A stretch of 64,000 nucleotides of DNA from CAZYFH01 sp965197395 (lineage in GTDB: Bacteria > Acidobacteriota > Vicinamibacteria > Vicinamibacterales > UBA8438), in the NCBI GenBank assembly GCA_965197395.1, contig CBDANB010000004.1, forward strand, positions 248,001-312,000, written 5' to 3'. Under the pieces are notes generated by a model, which saw nothing but the letters and a program-made list of their open reading frames with translations, did not search any database and was not told where the DNA came from. The position numbers were made by a program, and so were the translations under genes. Shown in pieces: positions 33,611 through 42,619 of this stretch. Each line of letters begins with the position of its first letter. Position 1 is the first letter of the stretch.

Positions 33611-35122
33611 TCAGTTGTAATACTTCTTCTTGCGATCGCCGCGAACCCGTAAGTTCGGATCAAAGTACGGCTCTGACGCACCCGCCTTACGCCGCGGTTT
33701 TTCCACCGCACGGTAGCTCCAGTCGTCCGTCCGGCTGATCTTCTTCTGCGCGTACAGCCCTTCGAGGACGAAGTCGATCGCCGCGGCGACCGTCGGAGGA
33801 GCCGCGTCGGGCGCGGCACCGGCCTGCCGGGTCAGCTCGGAGAGCCCTTGGATCTCGGACACCTGCTCGATCAGCTCCGCGGACGAGACGGTATCGCTCC
33901 CCGGGAGCGACCCGCCCATGTCGAACCATTCGACGACGAGGTGCGTGTCCACACCGTCGAACCACCCGTCGAAGACGGCCGCCACCGCAGACCGGATCAG
34001 ATCGCGCGCGACGTTGTCCGCGCCGCGCAACTCCCCCTCGTACTCGAGCTCGAACTTGCCGGTGATAGACGGCAGCGCTGCGTAGATGTCGGTCACCCGC
34101 GCCGTCGGCTGTTCGCTGGCGGCGAGCGCGCGGCGCTCCGCGTTCGAGACAACGTTCTCCAGACAGGTAATGGGCAGGCGCTGGCTGACCCCCGATCGCA
34201 GGTCGACTTTCTTGTTGGCGCGAGCCTGGAACGCCACTTCCTCGACGATTTCGCGCACATAGGCCGGGACCGTGACCCCGGAGGCGTCCGCCGCACCGGG
34301 GTCGGCGCGGTCGATCCACGCCTCCTGCGCGGTGATGGCCATGGCGTCGCTGCGCGTCTGTGGGTAATGCGTCCGGATCTCGGACCCGATGCGGTCCTTG
34401 AGCGGCGTGACGATCTTGCCACGCGCCGTGTAGTCCTCGGGGTTGGCCGTGAACGTCATCATGACGTCCAGCGGCAGCCGCACGGGGTAGCCCTTAATCT
34501 GGACGTCACCCTCCTGGAGAATGTTGAACAGGCCCACCTGGATCTTGCCGGCGAGGTCCGGCAACTCGTTGACGGCGAAAATGCAGCGGTTCGCGCGCGG
34601 CAGCAGTCCGTAGTGCACGGTCAGCTCGTCGGAGAGCTGCAACCCCCCTCGCGCCGCTTTGATCGGGTCGAGGTCGCCAATCATGTCGGCGATGGTCACG
34701 TCCGGTGTTGCCAGCTTCTCCACGTAGCGCGCCGAGCGTGGGAGCCAGGCGACGGGCAACGCGTCGCCCTCGTCACGGAGCCGGGTCCGGCAGCCGGGGC
34801 AGAGCGGATTCAGCGGATCATCGTTGATCTCGCATCCGGGAATGATCGGCACTTCAGGGTCGAGCAGGTCCGCGAGACCGCGAAGGAGACGCGTTTTCGC
34901 TTGTCCGCGCAGACCCAGGATGATGAAGTTGTGTCGCGACAGGAGGGCGTTGACGACTTGCGGCACGACGGAATCGTCGTAGCCGATGATCCCCGGGAAC
35001 AGCGGGTTACCGTCGCGGAGTGCCGCGATGAGGTTATCGCGCAGCTCGTTCTTGACGCTGCGACGGGCGATGTGACCCGCGTCGATCGCGCGACGCAGGT
35101 CACCCAGCGACGTCGGCCGCAT
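33611..35122 (-). CDS. MoxR/ChlI-type AAA+ ATPase with variant Walker A
   Basis: A 503-residue AAA+ protein of the magnesium-chelatase/MoxR type. Its Walker A region reads GLRGQAKTR (Lys76, Thr77), with Ala75 where the canonical motif has Gly. The Walker B region is RCIFAVNELPDL, followed by VGLFNILQEGDVQIKGYPV, MMTFTANPEDYTARGKIV and PLKDRIGSEIRTHYP, all characteristic of the ChlI-like clade. Between them lies a cysteine group, Cys97, Cys108 and Cys111 (CPGC), that may bind zinc or iron. It starts 9 bases after the korB stop, suggesting it acts with the oxidoreductase; a maturation role is inference only. Confidence 0.88.
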   Translation of the reverse strand: MRPTSLGDLRRAIDAGHIARRSVKNELRDNLIAALRDGNPLFPGIIGYDDSVVPQVVNALLSRHNFIILGLRGQAKTRLLRGLADLLDPEVPIIPGCEINDDPLNPLCPGCRTRLRDEGDALPVAWLPRSARYVEKLATPDVTIADMIGDLDPIKAARGGLQLSDELTVHYGLLPRANRCIFAVNELPDLAGKIQVGLFNILQEGDVQIKGYPVRLPLDVMMTFTANPEDYTARGKIVTPLKDRIGSEIRTHYPQTRSDAMAITAQEAWIDRADPGAADASGVTVPAYVREIVEEVAFQARANKKVDLRSGVSQRLPITCLENVVSNAERRALAASEQPTARVTDIYAALPSITGKFELEYEGELRGADNVARDLIRSAVAAVFDGWFDGVDTHLVVEWFDMGGSLPGSDTVSSAELIEQVSEIQGLSELTRQAGAAPDAAPPTVAAAIDFVLEGLYAQKKISRTDDWSYRAVEKPRRKAGASEPYFDPNLRVRGDRKKKYYN

Positions 35123-35131
35123 TCATCGATC

Positions 35132-36013
35132 CTACATGAACTCGCGAATCAGCTCCCCACGTGTGTCGCCGTCGATCAGGTAGCTTTGTTGCACAAGAGG
35201 CTGTCCCGTCAGCGCCGGGTCAAGGGCGTCGAGCGGCGGCGGCGGATCCGGATTGCGGTAGAAGAGCCCGATCGGGATCCGGTCGCCCCATTCCAAGGCC
35301 CTGTCCATTGCGGCGTGGAAGTTGCTGGTGTCGTGCTCCTCGCCTTCGAGCGTATAGACGCGCTCGCGGAACCACGGGTAGGAGTTGTGTTTGTTGAAAG
35401 TGACGCACGGGCTGAACACGTCGATGAGCGCGAAGCCGGGGTGCTGGATGCCGTCTTTGTAAAGCTGCAGCAGGTGCTTCGGTTGTCCGCTGAAGCCGCG
35501 GGCGATGTAGCCGCAGCCTGAGGCGAGCGCGAGCGACATAGGGTTCAACATCCCTTCGAGATTCCCGAGCGGCGTCGTCTTCGTCTTGATCCCGGTCTCG
35601 GTGGTTGGCGAGGCCTGCCCGGTCGTGAGCCCGTAGATCTCGTTGTTCATCACGATGTACGTCACATCGATGTTGCGGCGCATCGCCTGAACGAAGTGGT
35701 TGAGCCCGATCCCGTAGCCGTCGCCATCGCCGCCGGTGATGATAACGGTCATCGCCTGATTGGCGAGCTTGGCCCCGGTTGCAAAGGCCAGCGCCCGCCC
35801 GTGCAAGCTGTGAACACCATATGAGCGGATGAACCCGGGCAGGTTCGACGAGCAACCGATGCCCGACACGACCAGAAGATCGTGAGGCTGGATCTGCAGG
35901 TCGGCGCATGCTTGGAACAAGCTGCTGAGCACGCCGAAATCGCCACAACCGGGACACCAATCGGGCGGCGTTTCCGGTTTGAAATCCTTCGCGACGAGTG
36001 CTGGAGCTACCAT
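35132..36013 (-). CDS. korB: 2-oxoacid:ferredoxin oxidoreductase, beta subunit
   Basis: A 293-residue thiamine-diphosphate subunit of a 2-oxoglutarate/2-oxoacid:ferredoxin oxidoreductase. It has WCPGCGDFGV at the N-terminus, GIGCSSNLPGFIRSYGVHSLHGRALAFATG (about 50-79), the TPP/Mg motif GGDGDGYGIGLNHF with MNNEIYGLTTGQASPTT, and FSPCVTFNK. It decarboxylates the 2-oxoacid to acyl-CoA and reduces ferredoxin together with the alpha subunit. It starts 10 bases after the korA stop. Confidence 0.95.
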   Translation of the reverse strand: MVAPALVAKDFKPETPPDWCPGCGDFGVLSSLFQACADLQIQPHDLLVVSGIGCSSNLPGFIRSYGVHSLHGRALAFATGAKLANQAMTVIITGGDGDGYGIGLNHFVQAMRRNIDVTYIVMNNEIYGLTTGQASPTTETGIKTKTTPLGNLEGMLNPMSLALASGCGYIARGFSGQPKHLLQLYKDGIQHPGFALIDVFSPCVTFNKHNSYPWFRERVYTLEGEEHDTSNFHAAMDRALEWGDRIPIGLFYRNPDPPPPLDALDPALTGQPLVQQSYLIDGDTRGELIREFM

Positions 36014-36023
36014 CGCTATCTCC

Positions 36024-37892
36024 TCACGCCTCGGCCGGTACGCCCGGCTTCGTGACTTGGTTCAGGCCTTCCCACGAGCCGCTCGTGCCGGTGGGATGGT
36101 CCGTTCGCCAGCCTGGCTCGATCGATACCGCCTCGACCAGTTCTTGGCCCCCGATGACTTGCTTGACGCCTGCAACGATGTGCTTTGGCTCGAACGGTTC
36201 GCCGTCGTACTTCCGAATGTGCCCGTTGGCCACACGGCTGCTCTCAGCACGCAAGTGCCGCGCGAACTGCCCGCTCTGGTTGTTTTCGATGATGATGACC
36301 CGCTTGCTCTTGTCCAGCACGGCGCAGATCTCGTCGACGTGGAGAGGGACCAGGGTCTTGACGTGGAGGTGGTTGACCGACACGCCCTCGGCGTTGAGCC
36401 GTTCCGCCGCTTCCTTGATCGCGCCCCACGTCGAGCCCCAGCCGAGCAAGGTCGTTTCCGCGTCGGCGGGCCCTTCGAGGATTGGGGCCGGCAGATGCTG
36501 GAGGATGTTCTCCATCTTGCGTGCCCGCTTGTGTGTCATTTTCATCCGACGGATTGGGTCGGTGTAGACGTCGCTCAACAGCACGCCGTCCTCGTCGTGC
36601 TCGTCCGTGGCCGCCACATACAGGTGACCCGGCAGACCCGGGATGGCGCGCGGTGAGATCCCCGACGGCGTGTCCTTGTATCGGAGATACGGCTCGCCCG
36701 CGGGCGGTCCGTCCGCCTCTGTGATGAGCTCACCCCGGTCGATCGGGAACTCGACGTCGAGCAGCGTGGTGTCCACGGTCTCACTGCCCTCGCTCAGGAG
36801 CAGGTCCGAGAGGATGATGACCGGGAGCTGGAAGCGGTCTGCGACATCGAAGGCCTGCGAGGGCATGACGAAACAATCGGGCATGCTCATGGGCGCCAGC
36901 ACTACCCGCTGGAAGTCGCCCTGGCTGGCGCCGAACGCCTGGTTGAGATCGGCCTGCTCGGTCTTCGTCGGGACACCGGTCGACGGTCCGGCGCGCATGA
37001 CGTTGATAACGACGGCGGGCGTTTCGAAGATGCCCGCCATGCCGATCGCCTCGGTCATCAGCGCGAACCCGCCGCCCGAGGTCGCGCACATCCCGCGCAC
37101 GCCCATATGGTTGGCGCCGATGCACATGTTCATGACAGAGATCTCGTCCTCGACCTGTCGGACGCAGATGCCGAGCCGCTGTGCGTGGGTGGCAAACCAC
37201 TCCAGGACGTGGGTGGCTGGGCTCATCGGGTACGCGACATAGAACTTGCATCCGGCCAGGGCGGCACCCATCGCGAGCAGGTGGTTGCCCGACGCCTGCG
37301 CCCACTTCTGGTCCGTCGGTTCGAGCTTAGTGCCGAGGGGCTGGAAGTTCTTGGCCGCGTAGTCGAATCCGTTCCGCGCGGCCTCGACGTTCTTCTGGAC
37401 GACCGCCGGCTTCTTCGCGAAGGTCGTTTCGAAGACCGACTCGAGTGCGGAGAAATCGAGCCCCATCATCTGCACCAACGCGCCGACAGCCACGGTGTTC
37501 TGCATGACCGGAAGTCGGGTCGCGTCGGGCGCGAGGTCGGGGACGGGGAGCGAGCAGAGCTGGACCCCCTGAGGCGGATCGTAGCTAGGGGCGAACTTGG
37601 CGCCGTTGTACAGCGCGATCCCGCCCGCCTGCAGCTCCTGCAAGTGCCGGTCGAGGCTGTCCTGGTTGAGCGCGATCAACGCATCAACCTGGTCGCCATG
37701 GTTGAGCGGTTTCTGTGCCGAGAATCGCATGCGAAGCCACGAATGCCCGCCCCGAATGACCGACTGGTAGGCGTTGTAGCTGTACGCGCCAATGCCCTGC
37801 CGGGCCAGCGACAGTACCAACGTGTTTCCGGCGGACGCCGTGCCGTCTCCGGCCGCCCCGCCGATACCGACGATGATGTCTGGGTCCGACAT
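36024..37892 (-). CDS. korA: 2-oxoacid:ferredoxin oxidoreductase, fused gamma-alpha subunit
   Basis: A 622-residue subunit in which the gamma domain (about 1-190, IIVGIGGAAGDGTASAGNTL, SYNAYQSVIRGGHSW) is fused to the alpha domain (about 210-622, GNHLLAMGAALAGCKFYVAYPMSPATH, VRGMCATSGGGFALMTEAIG). This KorA layout is common in aerobic 2-oxoglutarate:ferredoxin oxidoreductases. ATG at 37892 is chosen: GAGGATC stands 2-3 bases upstream and the family begins with the nucleotide-binding motif. Further upstream in-frame codons are not supported. It heads the korA-korB-AAA run. Confidence 0.95.
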   Translation of the reverse strand: MSDPDIIVGIGGAAGDGTASAGNTLVLSLARQGIGAYSYNAYQSVIRGGHSWLRMRFSAQKPLNHGDQVDALIALNQDSLDRHLQELQAGGIALYNGAKFAPSYDPPQGVQLCSLPVPDLAPDATRLPVMQNTVAVGALVQMMGLDFSALESVFETTFAKKPAVVQKNVEAARNGFDYAAKNFQPLGTKLEPTDQKWAQASGNHLLAMGAALAGCKFYVAYPMSPATHVLEWFATHAQRLGICVRQVEDEISVMNMCIGANHMGVRGMCATSGGGFALMTEAIGMAGIFETPAVVINVMRAGPSTGVPTKTEQADLNQAFGASQGDFQRVVLAPMSMPDCFVMPSQAFDVADRFQLPVIILSDLLLSEGSETVDTTLLDVEFPIDRGELITEADGPPAGEPYLRYKDTPSGISPRAIPGLPGHLYVAATDEHDEDGVLLSDVYTDPIRRMKMTHKRARKMENILQHLPAPILEGPADAETTLLGWGSTWGAIKEAAERLNAEGVSVNHLHVKTLVPLHVDEICAVLDKSKRVIIIENNQSGQFARHLRAESSRVANGHIRKYDGEPFEPKHIVAGVKQVIGGQELVEAVSIEPGWRTDHPTGTSGSWEGLNQVTKPGVPAEA

Positions 37893-38013
37893 ATGATCCT
37901 CAGATGACTGCGTGATCACCAACGAAGGGCCGGTCTCTCGGGCCGCGCGCCAAGAGAACATTATAGGCAGTGGACGGTCGGGTGCGCCAGCGGGGCGGGA
38001 GTATGAGCGCGGC

Positions 38014-39717
38014 TTATGGCGTGGCCACTCGGTCGCGCTCCAGCGCCTCCGCCGTCGTATACAGCGGTCGGATGTCGGTCGGGATCGCCTCCAGGCGATC
38101 GAGCACACGCTGCACCTCAGGCCGCACCACCCCGAGCGTCTCCAGCACGGTCCGCGCCGCCTCGTAGTCTCCCTCAGCCTGAATCGTCATCAGCCGGCGC
38201 GTGAGCGCCTCCACGGCCGCGCGAATCAGGCTGTGATCCACAGCGAAGGTTCCGTCATCGCGGACCGTGACGGCGCCGGCGTCGAGAAACGTGTTCAACT
38301 GAATGGCCACGCCGCGGCCGTGCGCTTCGTTGATACCGAAGCGAATCGAGCGGAACGTCGACGCGAGAAACGTCGTGTAAATCGAGCGCTCGAGCGAGCG
38401 GTCGACGACGCCCTTGTCGATTAGATAGTGCAGCGCCCAGAGGCCAGAGATGTCCGCTTTGGCCTCCTCCATCGTGCTGTAGGTCTCTTGCAGCTCCTGG
38501 CGCACCGTGGTCTGGCGGTCGTTGACCTCTATCGCATGCGGTCCGAGGCCGTGCATCAGCTCGTGCATCAGGATGTGGGTGAAGAACGCCTCGAACGTCA
38601 GCTCGGCCCGGTCTTGCGCCGGCAAGGCGATGCGGGAAATGGGCAGCAAGACGGTGTCGAACTTCGCTTCCTGCACGTTCTTCAGCATGACTCGCTTGGA
38701 GCCTTTATCGCGCACGACGCGCTCGTCGTTCGGCAGGTTGAACGCCGCGGTCTGGACGCCGCTGTTGGCGTCGCCGGCCGTGAACACGACGTTCACGACC
38801 CGGATCGGTGCCAGCGCCCCGAGCTGGGGATCGCGGTGCGCCGGGTCGATCGGCAGGCGATCCTCCAGATCTTGCAGCTCGGCTCCGAAGCGCGCGAGCT
38901 GGTCGGTCTCCGCATCGTCCCGAATGGTCACGAACGCCTCGAACGCCGCCTTGTAGTTGAACCACTCGTCCTCGTACACCTCGTACGGTCCGATGGTCGG
39001 CTCGATCGCGGCGTCGAGCTCCATCCAGGCGACGTCGCTGTCGTAGTAGTCGTTCGAGAGGAACGCTGCCGCCCGCGTTTCGAGATAGCGGGCGAGAGTC
39101 GGCTCAGAGGTCAGCGCCGCGGCCTCGCGGAGGCGAGCAGCCGCGATGGCAAGCGGGCCTTGATACTCGACGCTATAGGGCACCGCTCGAAACGCGCCAT
39201 CGGGCGCGCGCCGGATCGTCGTGAAGAACCCGGTCGCCTCCGCCCGTTCCGCGCCGGCAAGACCGTCGATCCATGCGACCACGTCCTCGCGCGACGCGCC
39301 GGCCGGGTAGTACGCGGCGCCCGCCGGCTTCGGCGGCACGCCGGGGACGAAGGAGGCGTTGTCCTCGAGTCGCGACCACGGACCCTTGTTGACGAGGAAG
39401 AACTCCAGGCGCGCGCGACCGCTCGGGGTCTGGTCGCGCTCCAGCTCGAGCAAGAGCGACGGGTTACCGGCCCAGACCTGTTCGAGAAAGAGACCGTCCA
39501 TGATGCGGGCGGCGTCGAGGATCTTGGCGAGCGCGCGGATCTCGGACCGCGGAAGGGCGCGTGTGTCCGCGCCGATCTCGACAGGCGCAAAGAGCTGTGG
39601 CACAGCGAAATCTCGTTGTTGTGTCGCACTCGTGCCCGGCACCACCAGGACGCCGGCTGCCGCGACGACTGCGGTCAGCAGCGCAACGGACGATCGTGTC
39701 GGCGTGGATCTCGTCAT
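38014..39717 (-). CDS. Exported M49-like (dipeptidyl-peptidase III type) metallopeptidase
   Basis: A 567-residue protein with a signal peptide (TRSSVALLTAVVAAAGVLVV, near residues 7-26). The zinc site is HELMHGLGP followed about 50 residues later by TMEEAKADISGLW, corresponding to the HEXXGH...EECRAD arrangement of family M49, but here in an HExxH form. A KAAFEAFVTIRDD region and WYTTF-like segments also fit bacterial DPP III-related proteins. It likely removes dipeptides in the periplasm or outside. ATG at 39717 is preferred over GTG at 39729, because GGAGGA abuts the latter too closely. Divergent from lpdA. Confidence 0.82.
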   Translation of the reverse strand: MTRSTPTRSSVALLTAVVAAAGVLVVPGTSATQQRDFAVPQLFAPVEIGADTRALPRSEIRALAKILDAARIMDGLFLEQVWAGNPSLLLELERDQTPSGRARLEFFLVNKGPWSRLEDNASFVPGVPPKPAGAAYYPAGASREDVVAWIDGLAGAERAEATGFFTTIRRAPDGAFRAVPYSVEYQGPLAIAAARLREAAALTSEPTLARYLETRAAAFLSNDYYDSDVAWMELDAAIEPTIGPYEVYEDEWFNYKAAFEAFVTIRDDAETDQLARFGAELQDLEDRLPIDPAHRDPQLGALAPIRVVNVVFTAGDANSGVQTAAFNLPNDERVVRDKGSKRVMLKNVQEAKFDTVLLPISRIALPAQDRAELTFEAFFTHILMHELMHGLGPHAIEVNDRQTTVRQELQETYSTMEEAKADISGLWALHYLIDKGVVDRSLERSIYTTFLASTFRSIRFGINEAHGRGVAIQLNTFLDAGAVTVRDDGTFAVDHSLIRAAVEALTRRLMTIQAEGDYEAARTVLETLGVVRPEVQRVLDRLEAIPTDIRPLYTTAEALERDRVATP

Positions 39718-39771
39718 CGGACCGAGCACTCCTCCGTCGAATCGTCCCTATAGTAATGTAGACGGCTCCGC

Positions 39772-41199
39772 ATGTCTGACACCACTCAGCTCGCGGTGAT
39801 CGGAGCCGGTCCGGGCGGCTATACGGCGGCGTTCCAGGCCGCGGATCGTGGGCTGTCGGTCACGCTCATCGACGACGCGCCGCGACCGGGCGGCGTCTGT
39901 CTGCACCGCGGCTGTATGCCGTCGAAGGCGCTCCTGCATGCCGCGAAGGTCGTGAGCGATGCGCGTGCATCGACCCGCTGGGGCGTCGACTTCGGTACCC
40001 CGTCGATCGATCCCGTCAAGCTCCGAGCGTGGAAGGACGAGGTGGTGGCCAAGCTCACCGGTGGGCTTGGTCAGCTCTCCACGCAACGCAAGGTCCGATA
40101 CGTCCAGGGGCGCGCGGCCTTTGCTGACGCGCACCGGCTCACGGTCGCGCCACCTGATGGCGCGGGCGCGAAGACGGACATCGTATTCGAGCACGCCATC
40201 CTCGCGACCGGCTCGCGACCTGCGCGCCCGGCCGCGCTCGCCCTCGACGATCCGCGCGTGCTCGATTCCACCGGGGCCCTCGACGTCGAGCGGGTGCCGA
40301 GCACGCTGTTGGTGATCGGCGGGGGCTATATCGGGCTCGAGCTCGGGACGGTGTACGCGGCGCTCGGCTCGGCGGTCACCGTGGTCGAGATGACGTCGAG
40401 CTTGCTCCCCGGGGCGGACGCCGACCTCGTCCGCGTGCTTGCGCGACGGATCGGCCAGATCGCCGAGGCTGTCCACCTCGACACGAGCGTGACCCGCCTT
40501 GCCCCGGCCGAGGACGGGATCGACGTGTCGCTCGCGGGGCCGGCGATCACCGAGCCGGTGCAGCGCTTCGAGTCGGTGCTGGTGGCCGTGGGGCGCGTCC
40601 CCAACTCGGACGTCGTGGGACTCGATCGGACCGGTGTCGAGCTCGACGCCCGCGGGTTCGTCAATGTGGATGGCCAGCGGCGCACGGCCGAGCCGACGAT
40701 TTACGCCATCGGCGACGTGGCGGGCGAGCCGATGCTGGCGCACAAAGCGTTCCACGAGGCTCGCGTGGCGGTCGAGGCGATCACCGGCGGCGAGTCCGCC
40801 TTCGCGCCGCGAGCGATTCCGGCCGTGGTGTTCACCGACCCGGAAGTGGCGTGGTGCGGTCTCACCGAGGCGGAGGCGTCGGAGACCGGACGGGCGGTCA
40901 CGGTGGCGAGGTTTCCATGGGGTGCCTCCGGCCGCGCACTCACACTCGACCGGCCGGACGGCGTGACCAAGCTCGTGCTCGACCCGGAGACGGAACACGT
41001 GCTCGGTGTGGGGATCGTCGGGACGGGCGCCGGCGAGCTCATCGCAGAGGGCGTCGTGGCGGTCGAGATGGGCGCCACCGCGTCGGATCTTACTCGGTCG
41101 ATTCATCCGCATCCCACGCTGTCCGAGACGCTGATGGAAGCCGCCGAGGTGTTCTTCGGCCAGAGTTCACACGTCTACCGGCCGAAGAAGGCTCGGTGA
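39772..41199 (+). CDS. lpdA: Dihydrolipoyl dehydrogenase
   Basis: A 475-residue flavoprotein, the E3 component of 2-oxoacid dehydrogenases and the glycine cleavage system. It has the FAD motif AVIGAGPGGYTAAFQAA, redox disulfide Cys43/Cys48 in GGVCLHRGCMPSKALL, the NAD motif VIGGGYIGLELGTVYAALG, YAIGDVAGEPMLAHKAFHE, and the catalytic base in IHPHPTLSETLMEAA. Most family members have CLNxGC; here His replaces Asn. The lipoyl synthase gene lies 2.3 kb away. A TATAGT stretch (39750-39755) just before the start may be a -10 element. The left MITE-like element begins 8 bases after its stop. Confidence 0.96.
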   Translation: MSDTTQLAVIGAGPGGYTAAFQAADRGLSVTLIDDAPRPGGVCLHRGCMPSKALLHAAKVVSDARASTRWGVDFGTPSIDPVKLRAWKDEVVAKLTGGLGQLSTQRKVRYVQGRAAFADAHRLTVAPPDGAGAKTDIVFEHAILATGSRPARPAALALDDPRVLDSTGALDVERVPSTLLVIGGGYIGLELGTVYAALGSAVTVVEMTSSLLPGADADLVRVLARRIGQIAEAVHLDTSVTRLAPAEDGIDVSLAGPAITEPVQRFESVLVAVGRVPNSDVVGLDRTGVELDARGFVNVDGQRRTAEPTIYAIGDVAGEPMLAHKAFHEARVAVEAITGGESAFAPRAIPAVVFTDPEVAWCGLTEAEASETGRAVTVARFPWGASGRALTLDRPDGVTKLVLDPETEHVLGVGIVGTGAGELIAEGVVAVEMGATASDLTRSIHPHPTLSETLMEAAEVFFGQSSHVYRPKKAR

Positions 41200-41207
41200 G
41201 ACGCCCC

Positions 41208-41337
41208 GGGCTGCCGGACGCGCACATCCCTCCAGAAGCCGGCTCGCTCAAGTAACTGCTGGTTCGAAAGCCGGGCAGGGGAGCTTCGCTCACCAAAGGC
41301 AGACGGTTTCTTCCGGGATGTGCGCGTCCGGCAGCCC
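41208..41337. mobile_element. MITE-like element, left copy
   Basis: A 130-base element with perfect 23-base terminal inverted repeats: 41208-41230 (GGGCTGCCGG...CACATCCC) and 41315-41337 (its exact complement). It has no coding capacity. Its reverse complement matches the element at 42620-42748 across most of its length, including CCAAAGGCAGACGGTTTC, AGGGGAGCTTCGCT and GGTTCGAAAGCCGGGC. It starts 8 bases after the lpdA stop. Confidence 0.85.
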
Positions 41338-41348
41338 CGTTCGTTCGC

Positions 41349-42236
41349 GTGGTGGACAAGTCGACCCTGATCTTCGAGCGAACGATCGCTCAGCAGGAGA
41401 AGGAGATCGAACGATTGAACGAACGGGTACTCTCAGTTAGCTCGAGTGTAGCGACCACCAAGCGGAACGATGCGAGACGCACATCAGACGAGTTGGAGCT
41501 TGTGTCGTCGACGCTTGCGGAGATTTCGCGGGGGCAGGAGCTCCTGACCGAGCTCCTCTCCGAATCCTCGAGACAGATGCCACCAGAGATGGCGAATGCT
41601 CTCGCAGAAATCAGAGACACAGTGGCCGCTCGTCTTGACACAAAGGTCCCGCAGGCAATTCGTGCGCGGGACCTGTCCCTTTATCCGGTATTGGTCTCGC
41701 GTATTCAGGGGTGGGAGCAGCTACAAGTCGACCTTGCTGGGCAAGACTACACCGTGAATCCCTATCCTGAGATGGGGTCACCCGTCGACTCTCAGCGGCA
41801 AGAAGGGATCTGGGTCGGCGAGTCAGTTCCTGGCTCGCACGCAGTCGAAATCATCCAAAGAGGCCGTCGACACTGGCCATTTCTGAAGTACGTCCATCTA
41901 TCGGACGGGAAGCATGGGCCTCCTGAAACGCTGCTCGAGATGTATCTTGGAGGGTCCTCGGAGTCCGCCAAGACTTTTCTGCGATGCGAGCCTTGGCTTG
42001 ACAACGACTTCAGTCTTCTTGATCCCGGCATGAGTCCGGAGAGTTTCCACGCGTGTTATCAGGACGAGGCTGCGGTTTTCGGGATCGAACCCGTGGAACT
42101 CATCAGCGGGAGCGTTCCGAGAACTCAACAACGACTCGTGGAGGCATGGGCCGAGATCCACCAGCAGGAACTGACCGAGGATTGGAATCGACTTCAGGCC
42201 GGGCGCCCTCCGGCGAAGATCGAACCACTGCGGTAG
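41349..42236 (+). CDS. Coiled-coil protein with a C-terminal DUF4160-like domain
   Basis: A 295-residue protein of unknown function. Residues 8-75 form a strong coiled coil (RTIAQQEKEIERLNERVL, SDELELVSSTLAEIS); residues 90-225 are an unrecognised globular part (GIWVGESVPGSHAVEIIQRG, RRHWPFLKYVHLSDGKHG). Residues 228-295 resemble DUF4160: SPESFHACYQDEAAVFGIEP then RLVEAWAEIHQQELTEDW and a final AGRPPAKIEPLR. DUF4160 proteins are normally about 80 residues and paired with DUF2442, as here. The start is GTG at 41349 or 41352, without a clear Shine-Dalgarno. Base composition is visibly less GC-rich than the neighbours, suggesting transfer. Confidence 0.75.
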   Translation: MVDKSTLIFERTIAQQEKEIERLNERVLSVSSSVATTKRNDARRTSDELELVSSTLAEISRGQELLTELLSESSRQMPPEMANALAEIRDTVAARLDTKVPQAIRARDLSLYPVLVSRIQGWEQLQVDLAGQDYTVNPYPEMGSPVDSQRQEGIWVGESVPGSHAVEIIQRGRRHWPFLKYVHLSDGKHGPPETLLEMYLGGSSESAKTFLRCEPWLDNDFSLLDPGMSPESFHACYQDEAAVFGIEPVELISGSVPRTQQRLVEAWAEIHQQELTEDWNRLQAGRPPAKIEPLR

Positions 42237-42248
42237 TAGGGAGGCGGC

Positions 42249-42557
42249 ATGGAACATCCGCTATATCGGGTCACCGAGTTCGAGACGACCGGACCGTTCG
42301 AACTGACCGTGCGGTTCGACGATAACACCGAACAACGGATCGATTTTCAACCTGTATTGCACGGCGAGCTATATGGGACCCTGCGCGACCCGGCCCTGTT
42401 CGCACAGGTCTCGATCGACCCAGAGGTCCATACCCTGGTGTGGCCGAATGGGGCTGACTTCGATCCGACGACGCTTCATGAATGGTCAGACGTTGGTCCA
42501 CGCATGATCGAAATGGCTCAACGTTGGGCTGCGCGAGAAGAGCCCGCACACCCCTGA
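42249..42557 (+). CDS. DUF2442-family protein
   Basis: A 102-residue protein with the DUF2442 pattern: YRVTEFETTGPFELTVRFDD near the start, RIDFQPVLHGELYGTLRDPALFAQVSID in the middle (about 31-58) and TLVWPNGADFDPTTLHEW near the end. DUF2442 proteins usually neighbour DUF4160 proteins in small mobile modules reminiscent of toxin-antitoxin pairs; a biochemical role is not established. AGGGAGGC stands 5 bases before its ATG, and it follows the coiled-coil/DUF4160 gene by 12 bases. Confidence 0.88.
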   Translation: MEHPLYRVTEFETTGPFELTVRFDDNTEQRIDFQPVLHGELYGTLRDPALFAQVSIDPEVHTLVWPNGADFDPTTLHEWSDVGPRMIEMAQRWAAREEPAHP

Positions 42558-42619
42558 TCAGAGAAGCACAGTGCGTTGAGGCACGCCGAGTACTGGCGTC
42601 GCTTCCGGTAAGCCGAGTC

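Noticed and set aside
32234..35122. Magnesium chelatase (ChlI/ChlD) for chlorophyll synthesis
   Set aside because: Domain types fit, but no chlH or other tetrapyrrole genes are present and the neighbours are korAB, so the more general MoxR/VWA label is used.
41208..41337. tRNA gene or integron attC site
   Set aside because: The internal GGTTCGAAA resembles a T-loop, but no cloverleaf can be folded around it; attC ends (RYYYAAC/GTTRRRY) and an integrase are absent.
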